Part shown: in pieces, positions 1 to 12,527 of the stretch
How the letters are laid out: every line of letters begins with the position of its first letter
How positions within the stretch are numbered: position 1 is the stretch's first letter
From: Chamaecyparis obtusa
Taxonomy: Eukaryota; Streptophyta; Pinopsida; Cupressales; Cupressaceae
NCBI GenBank assembly: GCA_027943335.1
Contig: BSBK01001158.1
Location: 62,001 to 126,000 of the forward strand
Direction: 5' to 3'
DNA: 64,000 nt
Program-made: the position numbers and the translations under genes
Notes under the pieces: generated by a model
What the model was told of the DNA's origin: nothing
What the model saw: the letters and a program-made list of their open reading frames with translations, nothing else
Database searches by the model: none

Positions 1-689
1 TTTACTTGTTTTTGGATTAATTTCATGCTAGACTAACATCTAATCTTTATTTGGCTTGAAGTTTGCCAAACCAGGTACCTTCGAAAGCCTTGTCCACAAA
101 TAAGAACTTTACATTGGAGAGGAATTATACCAGTCTCCATGTTAAAACTTTGCCATGACATTAGATTAGCTTAAATATGTTTTTGTTTATTCTTACATAC
201 ATTTATTTGTCAGAAAATAACATATAAATGAAACTATTAGAAAATATCTAGGAAGAAATAATTGAAGAACTTAAAATTAGAAGAGATTCTTTTTTAATTA
301 AGTTTTTTTTAAATGTTATCTTTTGAACTTATTATATAAATCAAATAAATTATTTATTTAATATTATTCTTATTAAATGATCTAAAATTAATAAAATAAA
401 TAAATTAAACAAACCATTATAATAAAAAGTATTAAATGTTTCTATGTTGAAAAATACGGTAAATCAAGTTAATGTATATAATTTATTGTTAGTGCAAAAT
501 TTGTCACAAAAGAATTAGATTAATTTTTTTATTTTATATATTCTAAACAATAAAATAAAAGAAATTTTATGTGGTAATTTAATATCAAAATCATTGTGGT
601 TCTCATCTCCCTAATTTGATAACAATTCTAGAATTGTAATTATATTTACTAAATCAATTCTAAGTTTTCTTGATTTATATGTATGGTAT
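1..689. other. AT-rich flank, no gene seen
   Basis: Very AT-rich sequence left of element A. I find no open frame of note, no domain motif and no recognisable repeat terminus. It is probably old repeat-derived intergenic DNA. The five bases just left of element A (685-689, GGTAT) match only three of the five bases right of it (20079-20083, AGAAT), so no clean target duplication is visible. Confidence 0.5.
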
Positions 690-1921
690 TGTAGACACCT
701 AAAATCCCGTTGCTAAATAAAAATATTTTATTTTGCAAAAAGACCTGATGACATCATCATTTATTAATTAATTAATTAGTTTTTATTGGCATTATCCCTT
801 CTCCTATTGTAATTAAAGGCATTTAATTAAAGAATCCCTCCCAAAAGCATTTAAATCAAATTTGAATGATTTTCCCCCTATTTATTAAATCACTATTTAA
901 TAAATAATGTCACAATCCTTAAATAAATTAAATATTTATTTAAAGCCCAAAACCCTAGAAACTTCTAGAAAACCCTAAACCTATCTACCCTTTCCTAAAC
1001 CCATCCTAAACCTACTTAGAGGGCGATTCCTAACCCTCTTAGTCTAAACCACCCTCCTTTGACTTCTGGTCAAACCCCCTCATTAATGAGCCTTATAGAC
1101 TCATTAATAGCTCCTTACACCCTCATTAAGGCTCTTACAGCCTCTTAATGAAGCCTGTGTCTCATCTTCCACCATTTTCCCCTAAGTACACTTCCCTAGT
1201 GTTGCTCACACATGTGTGAGAAACCCTTAACCCTCATCCCCTTGACCATACCTCTAACCATATCCCAAACTCTACCCCTAACCTTGACTCTGACCCTAAC
1301 TCTCATTCCTAACCCAAGCCCATCCTCAAATCTTATAAATACCCTCACTTCCAAGAGAAAATAATTAGCTTAGTTTTTATCATTCATGTATTGTTATCAT
1401 GAGCATTTTTATCTAGATTATCTTAGCTTAAATCCTAATTATTAGATTTAGCTCATTTCTAAGCTTTCTAACTCATATCCTAGCTTAGTTTAATGAAAAT
1501 TAACCTAGATTATTTCATTTTTTTTCATAGCATTATCATCACGTCGCATTCATATTTGGATAAAATCAATCTTAGCATAAGCATTCTTAGCTTAATCTGC
1601 ATTTTAGCTTCCTTTTGGTTCCTTGGGCTCTAGGGGCAAATCAGGTGTTCCATACCTGATTTTTTGCCACTATGGGGTATCTTTGGTCCCTAATGAATCC
1701 TAAACCTTCCTAATTTGTGCTGGGGATATGGTCCTGGTGTTTTGAGAGCACACCCACATCCCTAAATCAAGAGAAAATCAAACGGTGACAGGGTGCTCCC
1801 GTTTAAGCTTTATTTGAAGTATCATACAAATATTTTTTACTATATGTTAGGAATATGATGCTAAAACTAATTTTTTAATGTCTACACTTGTTTCAAATAG
1901 GTTAGGTTTGCACTGATCACA
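690..1921 (+). repeat. Element A left LTR, about 1.23 kb
   Basis: It starts TGTAGACACC and ends in CA three bases before the primer-binding site. The inverted partner is 15733-20078 once element C is removed (about 1.2 kb). The LTR is rich in CCTAA-type and TCATTAATGAG-type short motifs. It serves as promoter and polyadenylation region of the element. Confidence 0.8.
1334..1341 (+). promoter_or_regulatory. TATA box in element A left LTR
   Basis: TATAAATA lies about 640 bp into the LTR and is conserved in the inverted LTR at 16296-16303 on the opposite strand. Both boxes drive transcription inward, toward the spacer. That it is a real core promoter is inference from position and conservation. 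Confidence 0.5.
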
Positions 1922-1924
1922 TTT

Positions 1925-1942
1925 TGGCATGCCCGGTGGGAC
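1925..1942 (+). promoter_or_regulatory. Primer-binding site, element A left arm
   Basis: TGGCATGCCCGGTGGGAC follows the LTR end after a three-base gap and begins with the TGG that pairs with a tRNA CCA end. The type resembles the TGGCACGCCCGGTGGGAC sites of plant Tat-type Ty3/gypsy elements. The inverted copy at 15711-15729 keeps it except TGG changed to AGG. Confidence 0.7.
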
Positions 1943-3706
1943 TCCACAAGCCTTCAAAATTGTATTTTTTAGGGTTTTGAGCCAAAAACTCACCTTTCTA
2001 AGGAATCTCATCCTGTTCTAGGTGGATTCTCATATGAGTAAACTCCTTGCATTTTTTTCTCATACTAGAGGTTCCCAACACTAATACTAGGGCTGCCCAA
2101 TACTCATTTGGGACTTTTGCATGCATTTTAAGCCTATTTTGTGTCTTCTAGCTCTGTTTACTCGTACCAAGAGTCAAGGTGACTTGTATGAGCCCTCATC
2201 CTGACTCGTACGAGTAAACTCCCCAACACACCCTGCCATGTTTACTCGTATGGGAAACAAGGGGAATGTGTAAGGCCTTAAACTTGGGTCTAGTTGGTTT
2301 TTAGGGTTCATTGGGCCCCCCTGGTGCCTCTGGACTGCAAATTTTTAGTTTTTAACTCCATGTTTTTTAGGAACTCATTGGGAGAAAGAAGATCACTAAA
2401 AAAATAAATCCCTACTTCTTTTCAACTATTTTGCATGTTTAGGAACCAAAAATATTTCATTCTTGGGCTTAAAATGAACTCTAATTCACTCTCGAATGCC
2501 TAGAAATCAAGAAATGTGTGCAACTTTCCTAAACAAATCAAAACTAATCCTAAATAATTCTAAATCACCCAAAATCACTTATGATGTTTCATTTTTGGTA
2601 AAAATAACTCCATCCATTCAAAATCTAAGTAATTTAGGGTTTTTTATGCAAGCTAGGAACACTTCAAATTTTGGGTGCTTAAAAAAGGACTAAAACTGCA
2701 TCTCATTCTTAATCAATCCTAAACCATCCTAAATGTTCCTAAATAAATCATAATGCATTTTTCTTGGTTAAAACAAACTTATTTTTCAAAATCTTGAATG
2801 TTTTCAAAGTTTCATGCATTCATAAAGCAATCTAGGAACACCTCTTTTTGGGCTTAAAACTGAAATCTAAAGCACAAAATCTTGAATGTACCTAAAGAAA
2901 TCAAAGTGAAATCAAAAGTCATTTTTCTGAGAGTCCTAAAGAAAACACAATCTTTAATTCCCCAATTAAAATCAAAGAAAGTTCATTCCATTTCAAAAGT
3001 TCAAATCAGGATCCTAAAAGACAAACACAATCTTGAATGCATAAAGGTAAAGAACTTGCAACATCTCTTTCAAAAAGCTTTCTTGTTTTCAATGAATGAA
3101 AAAATCAAAATCATAAACACATGTGTTTGCAAGCCTTCATTTCAATTCACTAAATCAATTTGGCAAAGAACTCTTCATGGTGTGCTTTCTAGGAGTTTCT
3201 TTCAAATCTGCAAATCCTTGTTAGCATAAGCAACGTAAAACAAACTGAACTAGGATGAATTCATTTGTTCTACTTCTAGAGAGGCCTGTCCAGAGAGAAA
3301 AGTGCTTCCTCTTTGGAGAATGACCTCAAAGATACCTCCTTAGATGGTATATAAATAAAGCATTGATCAAACTCTCACTTCATCCCCTCAAGCTCGGGCG
3401 ATGTGTGTTGATGGTAGCCCGAGGTAGGTGAATATCCCTACTATTTTGGCATGGTCAACTAGGCTCTTAAGTGAGTCATGCACATACAAACTGATTACGA
3501 GGACACCACAGACCAAATCAAACACCTATTAATCATAGGCTTCCTGATCTACTCCTGAAGGTATAAAAATCTTTGTGCAAGGATCAATCCAAGTGGTTTC
3601 CCAGATCACCTTAAGAATACTCACCATTTGTATTCCTTTTTGGGATACCAAGTTGTGCGCAAAGATTTTGATACTAGCCTTTCTTTAGGTAGTTCATGCT
3701 TGATGT
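1943..3706. repeat. Element A left-arm leader (inverted repeat arm)
   Basis: Non-coding leader sequence. It is the reverse complement, with scattered substitutions and small indels, of 6651-7984 plus 15264-15710. Short open frames such as 2496-2693 and 2882-3229 are not conserved as protein and carry no domain, so I do not call genes. The arm ends where similarity to the right arm stops, near 3706. Confidence 0.75.
2029..2256. repeat. Cluster of short palindromes in element A leader
   Basis: Close variants of one palindromic word recur just after the primer-binding site: CTCATATGAG at 2029-2038, ACTCGTACGAGT at 2204-2215, and related TACTCGTA words near 2160 and 2241. The same set occurs in the right arm around 15410-15620. 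A role in RNA dimerisation or packaging is only a guess. Confidence 0.55.
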
Positions 3707-3737
3707 ATTTTTGAAGTTACAGACTCAGTGCAAAACT

Positions 3738-3850
3738 AAAATAGGAGAAGGGATAATGACAATAACAATTAATTAATTAATGATGATGTCATCACATCTT
3801 TTTGCAAAATAAAATATTTTTATTTAGCAAAGGGATTTTAGGTGTCTACA
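3738..3850 (-). repeat. Truncated element A 3' LTR (first ~113 bp of U3)
   Basis: On the minus strand this starts TGTAGACACC at 3850 and matches the start of both full LTRs for about 113 bp, including the TTGCAAAA and GATGTCATCA words. It then stops at 3738. The next ~31 bp (3707-3737) match neither the LTR nor the arms. Confidence 0.75.
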
Positions 3851-3863
3851 TTTTGCCCCTCTT
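3851..3863 (-). promoter_or_regulatory. Polypurine tract, element A
   Basis: On the minus strand AAGAGGGGCAAAA directly precedes the LTR start TGTAGACACC. Polypurine tracts prime plus-strand DNA synthesis at the 3' end of the internal region. Its position fixes the orientation of the spacer as minus. Confidence 0.7.
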
Positions 3864-6650
3864 TGATGCGATGCCACAAGTGGTGTGGCATCAAAGATAA
3901 GAAAATAATATGCCCCGGGCTAGAATTAGAAGAATAAGGGGTTGTGCCCCCTCGAGAAAATAACGCAAAGAGGAAACTTTGTGGAATTTTCTCGAAAAGG
4001 TGTAAGTGGGAAGGAAGAAAGGAGGAAGGGGGGATAAACAAATGGCCTTCCAAGAGAAAAGGTGCATGAAAGCAAGATGAGGTGAAATGCAAGATGCAGG
4101 ATGAAGATATATGAAGGATGTAAGACTAATATATATGATGCAAGATGGGGGCAATTTGGGGAGCTCCTTGTGTTGGATATTTTTTAGAGCACAACCTAGT
4201 TTTATATAGCAATGCGAGAGACCTGCCAAGGTTACTGGGAACTCAAGGCCTTATCACCAGCATTGCATAGGACTGACACAAAAAACAAGCACGCAAAGGG
4301 TTTCCCTAGCATCACACATGAAACCCAGAGGAGGCATGGTGGAAATGATGCTAGAGAAACCACAAATAGATGACCGAATCATGGGGAGAAGAAAAAAATC
4401 AAAAGACCTTGCCCCAGATTGTTCTCATTCACAGTACACCATGATATAAAAGATCGTGGTGACCTTGAGGAGAGGAACAATGAGAAGCCATAAAAGATAA
4501 ACAAGATCCAAAGGACAAAATCCCTGATTGCAGTGATAACTCCAAAAGACATTCTTTGCCGAGGAGAGAGATTGATGGTTGATTGATGGGGGGAGATTAG
4601 GTCTGAACATGGAGAAGAATACATTTTCATGGACCTAGTTTGATTGATGGGAGATTAGGTCAGACAGGAGGAAGGATACATCCTCAAGGACCCAGTTGAT
4701 GAGGAGAATGTTGTGGTGTTGATTGGAAAATGATGAGATCAAGGATAGTCGACAAAAGATGTTGCTAAAGTATGAGGCTAGGTGGGATAAGTTATATAAT
4801 CATAGCTACTGCAAGACTGATGAGGATATGTACAACAAGAGACAATGATATGTACACCAGATAGGGAGATATGTACAAGAGAGCTCAAAAGATAAGCAAA
4901 GATTCAAAAGAACCAATGAAATAACAAGTATCTCACAAAACCTTTTGCCATAGGTAGGATGCTGGAGGATGATTGATTTGAGTGAGGATTGATTGGTGGA
5001 GGATTGCTAAGTGTCATGGATGAGTCGCTTCTTCTTGATTTAGGATCAGATAAGATTGGATTTGTCAACCTAAGATAGACTGTTGATCTTTGGAAGCTGG
5101 GATTCTCGCCAGTGTATGTCAATATCTTGCTCGAGATGATGAGGCCTACAAAGACAAGTATAAGATACCCTAGACAATGCTTAGTCAATGAGTAGTGCTA
5201 GGATGATTTTGATTTAGGATAAGGATTGAGAGACTTAAAGGATATGACATGAAGTGGATGGTGAATAACTGGATAAGGATTCCTATGACAAGAGATAGGC
5301 AAGACACTCGAACCTCAAAAGGACCAAGGGATGATTGTTGAAGCACGTAGCTAGATAGGTCATGATGACTCAAGGGCTAACTGACACAAAGGATGAGACC
5401 TAAAGACACATATGTACAAAAGAGCCTAGGTGGAGACATGACTAATGCTAGAGTACAAGACTCAAGATAGGATGTACAAGGAATGTGGGGATGAAGCTGA
5501 TGTTGCAAGGATATGCAAGATGATGCCCCAGTTGGGCTAGAAAGACAAGATGGACTAATGGTGAATAGGCTTGATGATGGATGATTTTCCCTGAAATGAC
5601 ATAGATTTTGGAAGGACGCATCCCAAGGATGATGATTGGATTGTGATCAAGGCTTGCAACCAGGATAGGAATAAGATCAAGGATGTGGTTGGATTGCTTA
5701 GCTTGATGTTGGATGTTGGACTTTGGATTGCTAGAGGATGTGGATAGGATTTGAAGATGTTGGAAGATTGCTAGGAGAATTAAGATATGGATGAACGACA
5801 TTGGATTGCATGGGGGTAGCCTATAGCTAGATACCAATGACAAGGGAAGATACCAAGTGAGGGAAAGATGGAGGAAACATTGGGGGATTTGGATAGGGGG
5901 AATGCTAGGGGATAATGATGGAGGAAATGCTTGGGGATTTGGATAGAGGAATGCTAAGGGATTTGGATTAAGGAATGATGAGTGATGAATGCTGGAGGAA
6001 CCGCTGAGGGATCTAGATAAAAGAATATAGAGGGATTGAGATGGAGGAATGATGAGTGATTGAGATGGAGGAATGCTTAAGGATTGGATGCTGGAGGAAA
6101 TGCTTAGGATGTGGATAGAGGAAATTATTAGGATTTGGATGGAGGAATTGCTTAGGATTTGGATGGAGGAATTGCTTGGAGATTTGGATAGAGGTTTGGA
6201 GGAAGATTTGGATTGGGAGATGGAAGATAAGGATTTGGATAGGTCTCCAAGTAATATGTCACCAAGGAACAAGATGGCCCTACTTAGGATGGTTCAATCA
6301 TCAAGAGGCATTTGACGGGGGTACAATAGGATGGAAGATACATCGATAAGGTAGATGGGAGCTTAGGATAAGAGGTGGATAGAGGATAGGTAGCTGGAAT
6401 ATGTGGTAGGAAGATGGATGCTGAAAGGTTCCCAAAAACATGTATACCTGGTGGTCTCTATTTCATTATCAAGATCCAAAGGAGGATGAAGGAGGTGAGA
6501 GACAAATGGGATTGAGGAGATTCTAGATAAGATGTGATAGAAGGGAATTTCCCCCAATTCCAAAAAGGAACTGGGGGGATTACACACGATGCCTGTTTGC
6601 TAGGTTTTCACCATGTTACTTGTCTAAGGCGTTTGAATATCCAGGTTTAC
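3864..6650 (-). other. Element A spacer: non-coding internal region with strand-asymmetric repeats
   Basis: The remaining internal region of A. From about 4240 to 6540 the plus strand is strongly G+A-rich, with many GGATGA, GATTGA and GGAGGA words, so the minus strand is pyrimidine-rich. A serine-rich frame of 274 codons at 5448-6272 (minus) is explained by these repeats and has no domain. I see no gag or pol motif. Confidence 0.6.
5880..6240. repeat. Degenerate 24-bp minisatellite
   Basis: Tandem units built on GGATTTGGATGGAGGAATTG. Two perfect 24-bp copies lie at 6130-6153 and 6154-6177, with looser copies from about 5890. Being a multiple of three, the unit makes open frames on both strands, which accounts for the repetitive frame at 6073-6315. 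Confidence 0.65.
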
Positions 6651-7984
6651 ACATCAATCATGAACTACCTAAAAGATAGGCTAGTATCAAAATCTTTTCC
6701 CACAACTTGGTATCCCAAAAAGGAATACAGATGGTGAGTAATCTTAAGGTGATCCGGGAAACCACTTGGATCAATCCTTGCACAAAGGTTTTGATACCTT
6801 CGGGAGTAGATCAGGAAGCCTTTGATTAATAGGTATTTGATTTTTTCTGTAGTGTCCTCCCAATTGGTTTGTACATGCATGACTCACTTAAGAGCCTAGA
6901 TGACCATGCCAAAATAGTAGGTATATTCACCTACCTTAGGCTATCATCAAAATGCATCGCCCGAGCATGAGGGAATGAAGCGAGAGTTTGTTCAACGCTT
7001 TATTTCTATATCAACCAAGGAGGTACTAGTTTGAGGTCGTTCTCCAAAGAGGAAGTGTTTTTCTCTCTAGATAGGCCTCTCTAGAAGTAGAACAAATGAA
7101 CTCATCCTAGTTCTATTTGTTTTGTGTCGCTTATGCTAATAAGGATTTGTAGATTTGAAAGAAACTCCTAGAAAGCATACCATGAAGAGTTCTTTGCCAA
7201 ATTGATTTAGTGAATTGAAATGAAGGCTTGAAAACACATGTGTTTATGATTTTGATTTTTTCATTCTTTTGAAAACAAGAAAGCTTTTTGAAAGAGATGT
7301 TGCAAGTTCTTTACCTTTATGCATTCAAATTTGTGTTTGTCTTTTAGGATCCCGATTTGAACTTTTGAAATGGGATGAACTTTCTTTTGCTTTTAATTGT
7401 GGCATTCAAGATTTTGTTTTCTTTAGGACTCTAAGAAAAATGACTTTTGATTTCACTTTGATTTCTTTAGGGACATTCAATATTTTGTGCTTTAGATTTT
7501 AGTTTTAAGCCCAAAAAGAGGTGTTCGTAGATTGCTTTATGATTGCATGAAACTTTGAAAACATTCAAGATTTTGAAAAATAAGTTTTTTTAACTGAGAA
7601 AAATGCATTAGGATTGATTTTGGAACATTTAGGATGGTTTAAGATTGATTAGGAACTAATTAGGAATGAGATGCAATTTTAGTCCATTTTTAAGCACCCA
7701 AAATTTGAAGTGTTCCTAGCTTGCATAAAAAACCCTAAATCACTTAGATTTTGAATGAATGGAGTTCTTTTTAGCAAAAATGAAACATAATAAGTGAGTT
7801 TGGTTGATTTAGAATGTTTTAGGATTAGTTTTGTTTTTTTAGGAAAGATGTACAAATTTCTTGATTTCTAGGCATTCGAGAGTGAATTGGAGTTCATTTT
7901 AAGCCCAAGAATGAAGTTTTTTTGTTTCCTAAACATGAAAAATAGTTGATGAGCGTTAGAGATTTAGTTTTTTGGAGATATTCT
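6651..7984. repeat. Element A right-arm leader, inner part
   Basis: Reverse complement of the left-arm leader from about 3706 back to about 2390. It is interrupted at 7984 by element B, and the missing remainder resumes at 15264. No gene. Confidence 0.75.
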
Positions 7985-9041
7985 TGTTATAAATAGGGAA
8001 TACTGAGAGGGGGGGTGAATCAGTATTCTAAAAACTTTTACTTTTGCCCAATTAAGGATATAACAGATTATCTTTACACATGCATAACATAAGAAGCTAA
8101 ACAACATGCATAGCAATAAAACTAAAGAAATCATAACACATTATTTTTTCTTGAGGAAACCCTGGCCAAGGGAAAACCCCAGTGGGGATGGTACCCACAA
8201 AGATCCACTTATCAAAAGTATCATGTTAAGGATGTTGACCCTGTTATGAGTCTATTACATGCATATAGTGTATCAGTCCTGATTAAGGGACTATAGGCCT
8301 TGTTAGAAGCCTCAACCCCATTAGGAGTTGGCAGTACAAAATGTGATTACCAGATGAGCCCACTGCCCAAACAAGTAATGTACAATATACACTAATTACA
8401 AAAGAAAAATTAAGGTACATAACCTTATACTACTTGCATCAATATCTCTTCACTGCTCTTTCACTATCGCTATTACATATGCATCATATATTTCACATCA
8501 TGTCACTACTTCATTACATCTCATTACTTCTTCTTCTCTTCTTACAATTTACAATTACATTTATACAAGTTATTAGGATTAATAACTTTCCAGTCGGCTA
8601 TCATATTACAAATAACTTTATCCAAGGGTTAACATCTAGGATGTAATCCCTTTATATTGTTAAGTCATTATTTTGATAAACAAAATAATCCCTTAACTCT
8701 TTACCAATTCTATCTTCATATTCTGTCATGTCAGCTTGACACTGTCTTTAGTAAAACTGTCATAACTTCTTCCGTACATGCCGTACTGACTTGCACTCTG
8801 AGATGGGTCTTCAATAGTCATCATAGAATCTATGTTCAAGTGCATAAGCACTGAAATTACTCCAGTCAACATCACAAACAAAAACTATCTCCAGGTTCAT
8901 TGGTAAAAATATTGTCTCATACTTAGACAATTTTGCATTGCGCTCTGTCATACTAGCTCTCTGACCTATGTGATCTTCATGTAGATCATATGTTTCCATA
9001 ATGACAACATCTATGTAATAAACTCAGCCAAATTGCCAACA
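7985..9041 (-). repeat. Element B 3' LTR (1,057 bp)
   Basis: Pairs with 14207-15263. On the plus strand it begins TGTTATAAATAGGG and ends CCAACA. Near the low-coordinate end it has a G-tract followed by TGAATCAGT, also present in the LTRs of D and E. Open frames inside (for example 8434-8646) are LTR sequence, not genes. Confidence 0.85.
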
Positions 9042-9053
9042 ATCTCCCCCTTT
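9042..9053 (-). promoter_or_regulatory. Polypurine tract, element B
   Basis: On the minus strand AAAGGGGGAGAT directly precedes the LTR start TGTTGG. It marks the 3' end of the internal region and confirms minus orientation. Confidence 0.75.
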
Positions 9054-9304
9054 GTCATTGGTGGCGACATATGAGAAAATTGGCTAAGTCTACAACTTCA
9101 AAATCTAAAAATTATGGCCATAGTATAAAATATATACTATCCTTATAACTCCTCAAAATTCTTATCTCTAATATAGTACTCCCCCTAAGAGTATCAATCC
9201 TTATCAATTTTCTGCTATATATCTCTCCCCCTTTGACAAAAATGACAAAATAAAGGTAAGGAGGGTTACAAAACTGTATTCAAAAAAGATTATACCTTAA
9301 TTCA

Positions 9305-12300
9305 TCATTGCAAAGCTGGTAGGCTTGCAACACAATCTGCAAAATCAATCTTTATAGCTTCTAACTCCTTCTCCCATGATTTCTTAATGGAATCTACCAC
9401 ATTGAGTAGTGTGCTCAGTCCATAAGATGCTATTTCACATGCTTGGAGGTTCTCAAAGTTAAACTTTTGAGAAGATGTCTTAGCTGAAAGACATTCTTCC
9501 AATTGCTCTTCAATAATGCTTAACTTCATAGAAGTGTGCTCTCTTAAAAGAGTGAATCTTTTCATTTTCCTATCTTTTTCATCTTGCAAAACTCTGATTT
9601 CATCATATAACTTACGAATTTTCTTCTCAACATAAAATACCTTCACATTGGGGCTAGAAAGAAAGTTAGTTTCATTCTGAATTTCTGCTTCCTTCATCTT
9701 CATCTTCTTATCTTCTTCTACTGTCAAGGTCTCTGATTTTGTACACTGGATGTACAAAGATTTTCATGTTTCCAAATTCTTCCTCAAGTCCTTTATACAA
9801 ATATCAAGATTGTTGATATCATTCCTGATATTCTGGCTGATGTTCAAAAGCATTTTGGCCTCATAGGCTGCTTGAGCTTTCACTTTTGCTATATCAGATA
9901 GATTTGTGAATTCATTGTCAAAAATGTTCATTACTTTCTTTGCTTTCTCCAAAGGGTCAGGTTCTACAATTTGTGTAGTTACAATGCTTTGTAACTTCTC
10001 TGTAAGTTCCTTCATGCATCCTTCAAGACTTTTTACTTTCTTATTCTTGCCAATGATCTTGTTCAAGGATGTGATCAATTCCAATTGATCATCATCATCT
10101 ACTTCCTTTCCCAAATGCTCAATCATAGATCCAATTTGATTCTTCTTTCCAGTCTCAAGAGTAAGACTGATATCTTCTTTAGTGGGAATGGGTACTTGTT
10201 TTTCTATCACTGAGGGTTCTACAACTATGGTCTTTGTTGTCTCTTCTCCTTTGGTAGTTTCCTACTCTTCAAAAGCCGAATTGTCAACAATGTTTTCCAA
10301 ATTATTGAATACATTATCATCAGCATCCAAGGTGATCTTCGTTCCTTCTACATTCATGACTTCATCTTCAATGTTAATGGCTGGTGGAGAGGGAATTTCC
10401 TCTTGTTCTATTTCACCTGCTTGCTCTGCTGCAACAGATGGTTCTCCAACATTTTCTGACATAACCTTGATTATTGCTTGCTTTTTTTCTGAATTAACCT
10501 CTTCATATCTACCTCCCATAATCTGAATGGTTCTCTTCTTGGTTCTTAGATGGGTGCTTAAGGCTTTCATGATCTAACTAAAATGTGCTTCATCTTTTAC
10601 TACACAAAGCTTCCTTACAAGCTTTTCTCTAATAGTTGTGTCTTCCTCTGATGCTCTCTTCTTCCTATTCACAAGTTTATTGTACAAATCATCAGGTATC
10701 TTACCCTGAATTGTATCAAACTTCTTATCAGACAAAATCATATGCTTTACCACTGCATTTTCCAAATTTAGTCTCTCTGCATAATCATAAAGTTCATAAT
10801 ACTTATTCATTCTTGTAAAGTCTCCATCCTTAATGATTTGCTCATTAAGCTTCTCAACTTTAGGTTTCCAAGTTTTCTTCTTAATAGAAGTGACATCATC
10901 TTTGATTTCTGCAATTTTCCTTGGAACTGGTTACACTAATGTTTTCTATCTCTTACCCAATCTAGTAGCACTCTCTTTTACTCTTTTGCTAGGTGTGGAG
11001 GAAGTGGATCTAGTGGATATCTTTGCTTCTTGATCTTTCTCAAATTCTTCCACTTTCATCTTAACTTGTGTTACTTCTTGTTGTGCTGCAATTGATGATA
11101 AAGGTGGAACAGACAAAACTTCTTTTTGTCCAATATCTCTGATTGTTGCTACTATTTGCCTTGCTACTAAGAACTCATGCTCAGTCATCCCTGTATCTTT
11201 TAGAATTTTCTTTATAGTACTCTCAACTCTTTTCTTTGACTATTTTTCTTCAAGTAAGGTCTTTGCGGAGTTGAAGTTCTCCTCAAAGATTCCAAACCTA
11301 TTACAATGAGTGTCCAACTTACACTTAAGTAACCTGCTAACATACTCTTCTGTCTCTACCTCAGATATCTCATACCCAAGAGGGTCTATGAACTCTATTC
11401 TAGGTTCTATTGCTTCAATGTAGGTAAAGTCAGTATCAACCATAAAACATATCTCATTTTTATACTTTTCGACAAGAGACTGTGGGATCCTTGATCTGCT
11501 AGATACTATATCCTGAAATGTCTTAATTACCAATACTACACTCTCATTCACTTTGTCAATAACATGCCTTTTGTACACTAGGTTTATCCTTGCCATTGTA
11601 TTTTGGCCATTATTCCAATCATTTCCAATGGTGTAAGGAAATCTTCTCAATAGATGAAAAAACATATAGGTGATTAAGGATGAGAACCTAAACTGTGTAT
11701 ACTTAGTTTTCTTAATCTTTTCCAAATTCTCAAACAGTTGAATTCTCAAAATCTCACACATATCAACTTGTACCTTATCAACACACATCATATAAGCTGC
11801 ATGTATCATTCCAGCTACCATGTCATCTTCTCTTGAATTTGCACAAAACTTATTGGTTAGGAACTTGCATAAATATCTAACATCATCTTGTTGAATCTTA
11901 CTAATCACAATTCCTCTACCATTATAGGATGAATTTGTGTTGTCAATGACTATTTTCCTCATGTTATTCTCATTTAAAGGAATGGCTCCAGTTTTAGATA
12001 ATCCAGTGACTTCATGAATCAAATCAGCTGTGATATCTATCACTCTATCTTCTAACCAAAATTTCCCATTATGAATCCTACTTAAGATAATCTTAGTACA
12101 TTCTTCATTGTCAAATTCATACTGTAATGCATACTTAATGATTTCATTATCTTTCAAATATTCAAATCTTTCTTTCAATGTCATGTCCTGATTGTAGATC
12201 TTCTGATATTCCTTGGTGAAATCACTATCACTAACAATCTCTAGTTTGCATCCAAGATAACTTCTAACATTCTCTAGATGTAAAACTTCATCTGGTATAG

Positions 12301-12403
12301 ATGATAAAGCTAACCTAGGATCATCTTCCAAGGGTTCTACTAGTTCCCTTTTCAACTTAGGTCTATTCTTATCTTTGACATTGTGAATTAAAGAAACATC
12401 CAT
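9305..12403 (-). pseudogene. Element B ORF2: ~1,032-codon protein of unknown function, six in-frame stops
   Basis: A single frame runs from ATG at 12403 to a stop at 9305 with no frameshift, broken at codons 388, 486, 491, 610, 714 and 880 (four TAG, one TAA, one TGA). Residues 1-387 are a compact region with a WLEDRVIDITADLIHEVTG stretch near residue 115. I do not recognise this firmly; the style recalls proteins carried by plant non-autonomous retroelements. Residues 400-500 include a basic stretch (PSKRVKESATRLGKR) that could be a nuclear signal. The rest is highly charged and probably coiled-coil, with long Lys/Glu/Leu runs at about 735-880 and 890-1030. There is no pol motif. It lies about 450 bp downstream of the Gag-like frame. 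The intact frame suggests that family source copies encode the whole protein. Confidence 0.6.
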
Positions 12404-12527
12404 GATTTCTTATAATTCCTTCACTGATTTAAAGATCTGTCAAGTAAAATACCTTGATTTTGTTATTTTAGGGCTTGTGTAGATTCAGCACAAAATTCTT
12501 CTCCAAATCCTTGCAAAATTCTTCCAA

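Noticed and set aside
960..1320. CCCTAA-rich stretch as interstitial telomere repeat
   Set aside because: The words are irregular, mixed with other motifs, and are part of element A's LTR, repeated in its inverted partner.
5448..6272. 274-codon serine-rich frame on the minus strand as a gene
   Set aside because: It is produced by purine-rich repeats in the spacer of element A, has no domain, and open frames occur on both strands of the same repeats.
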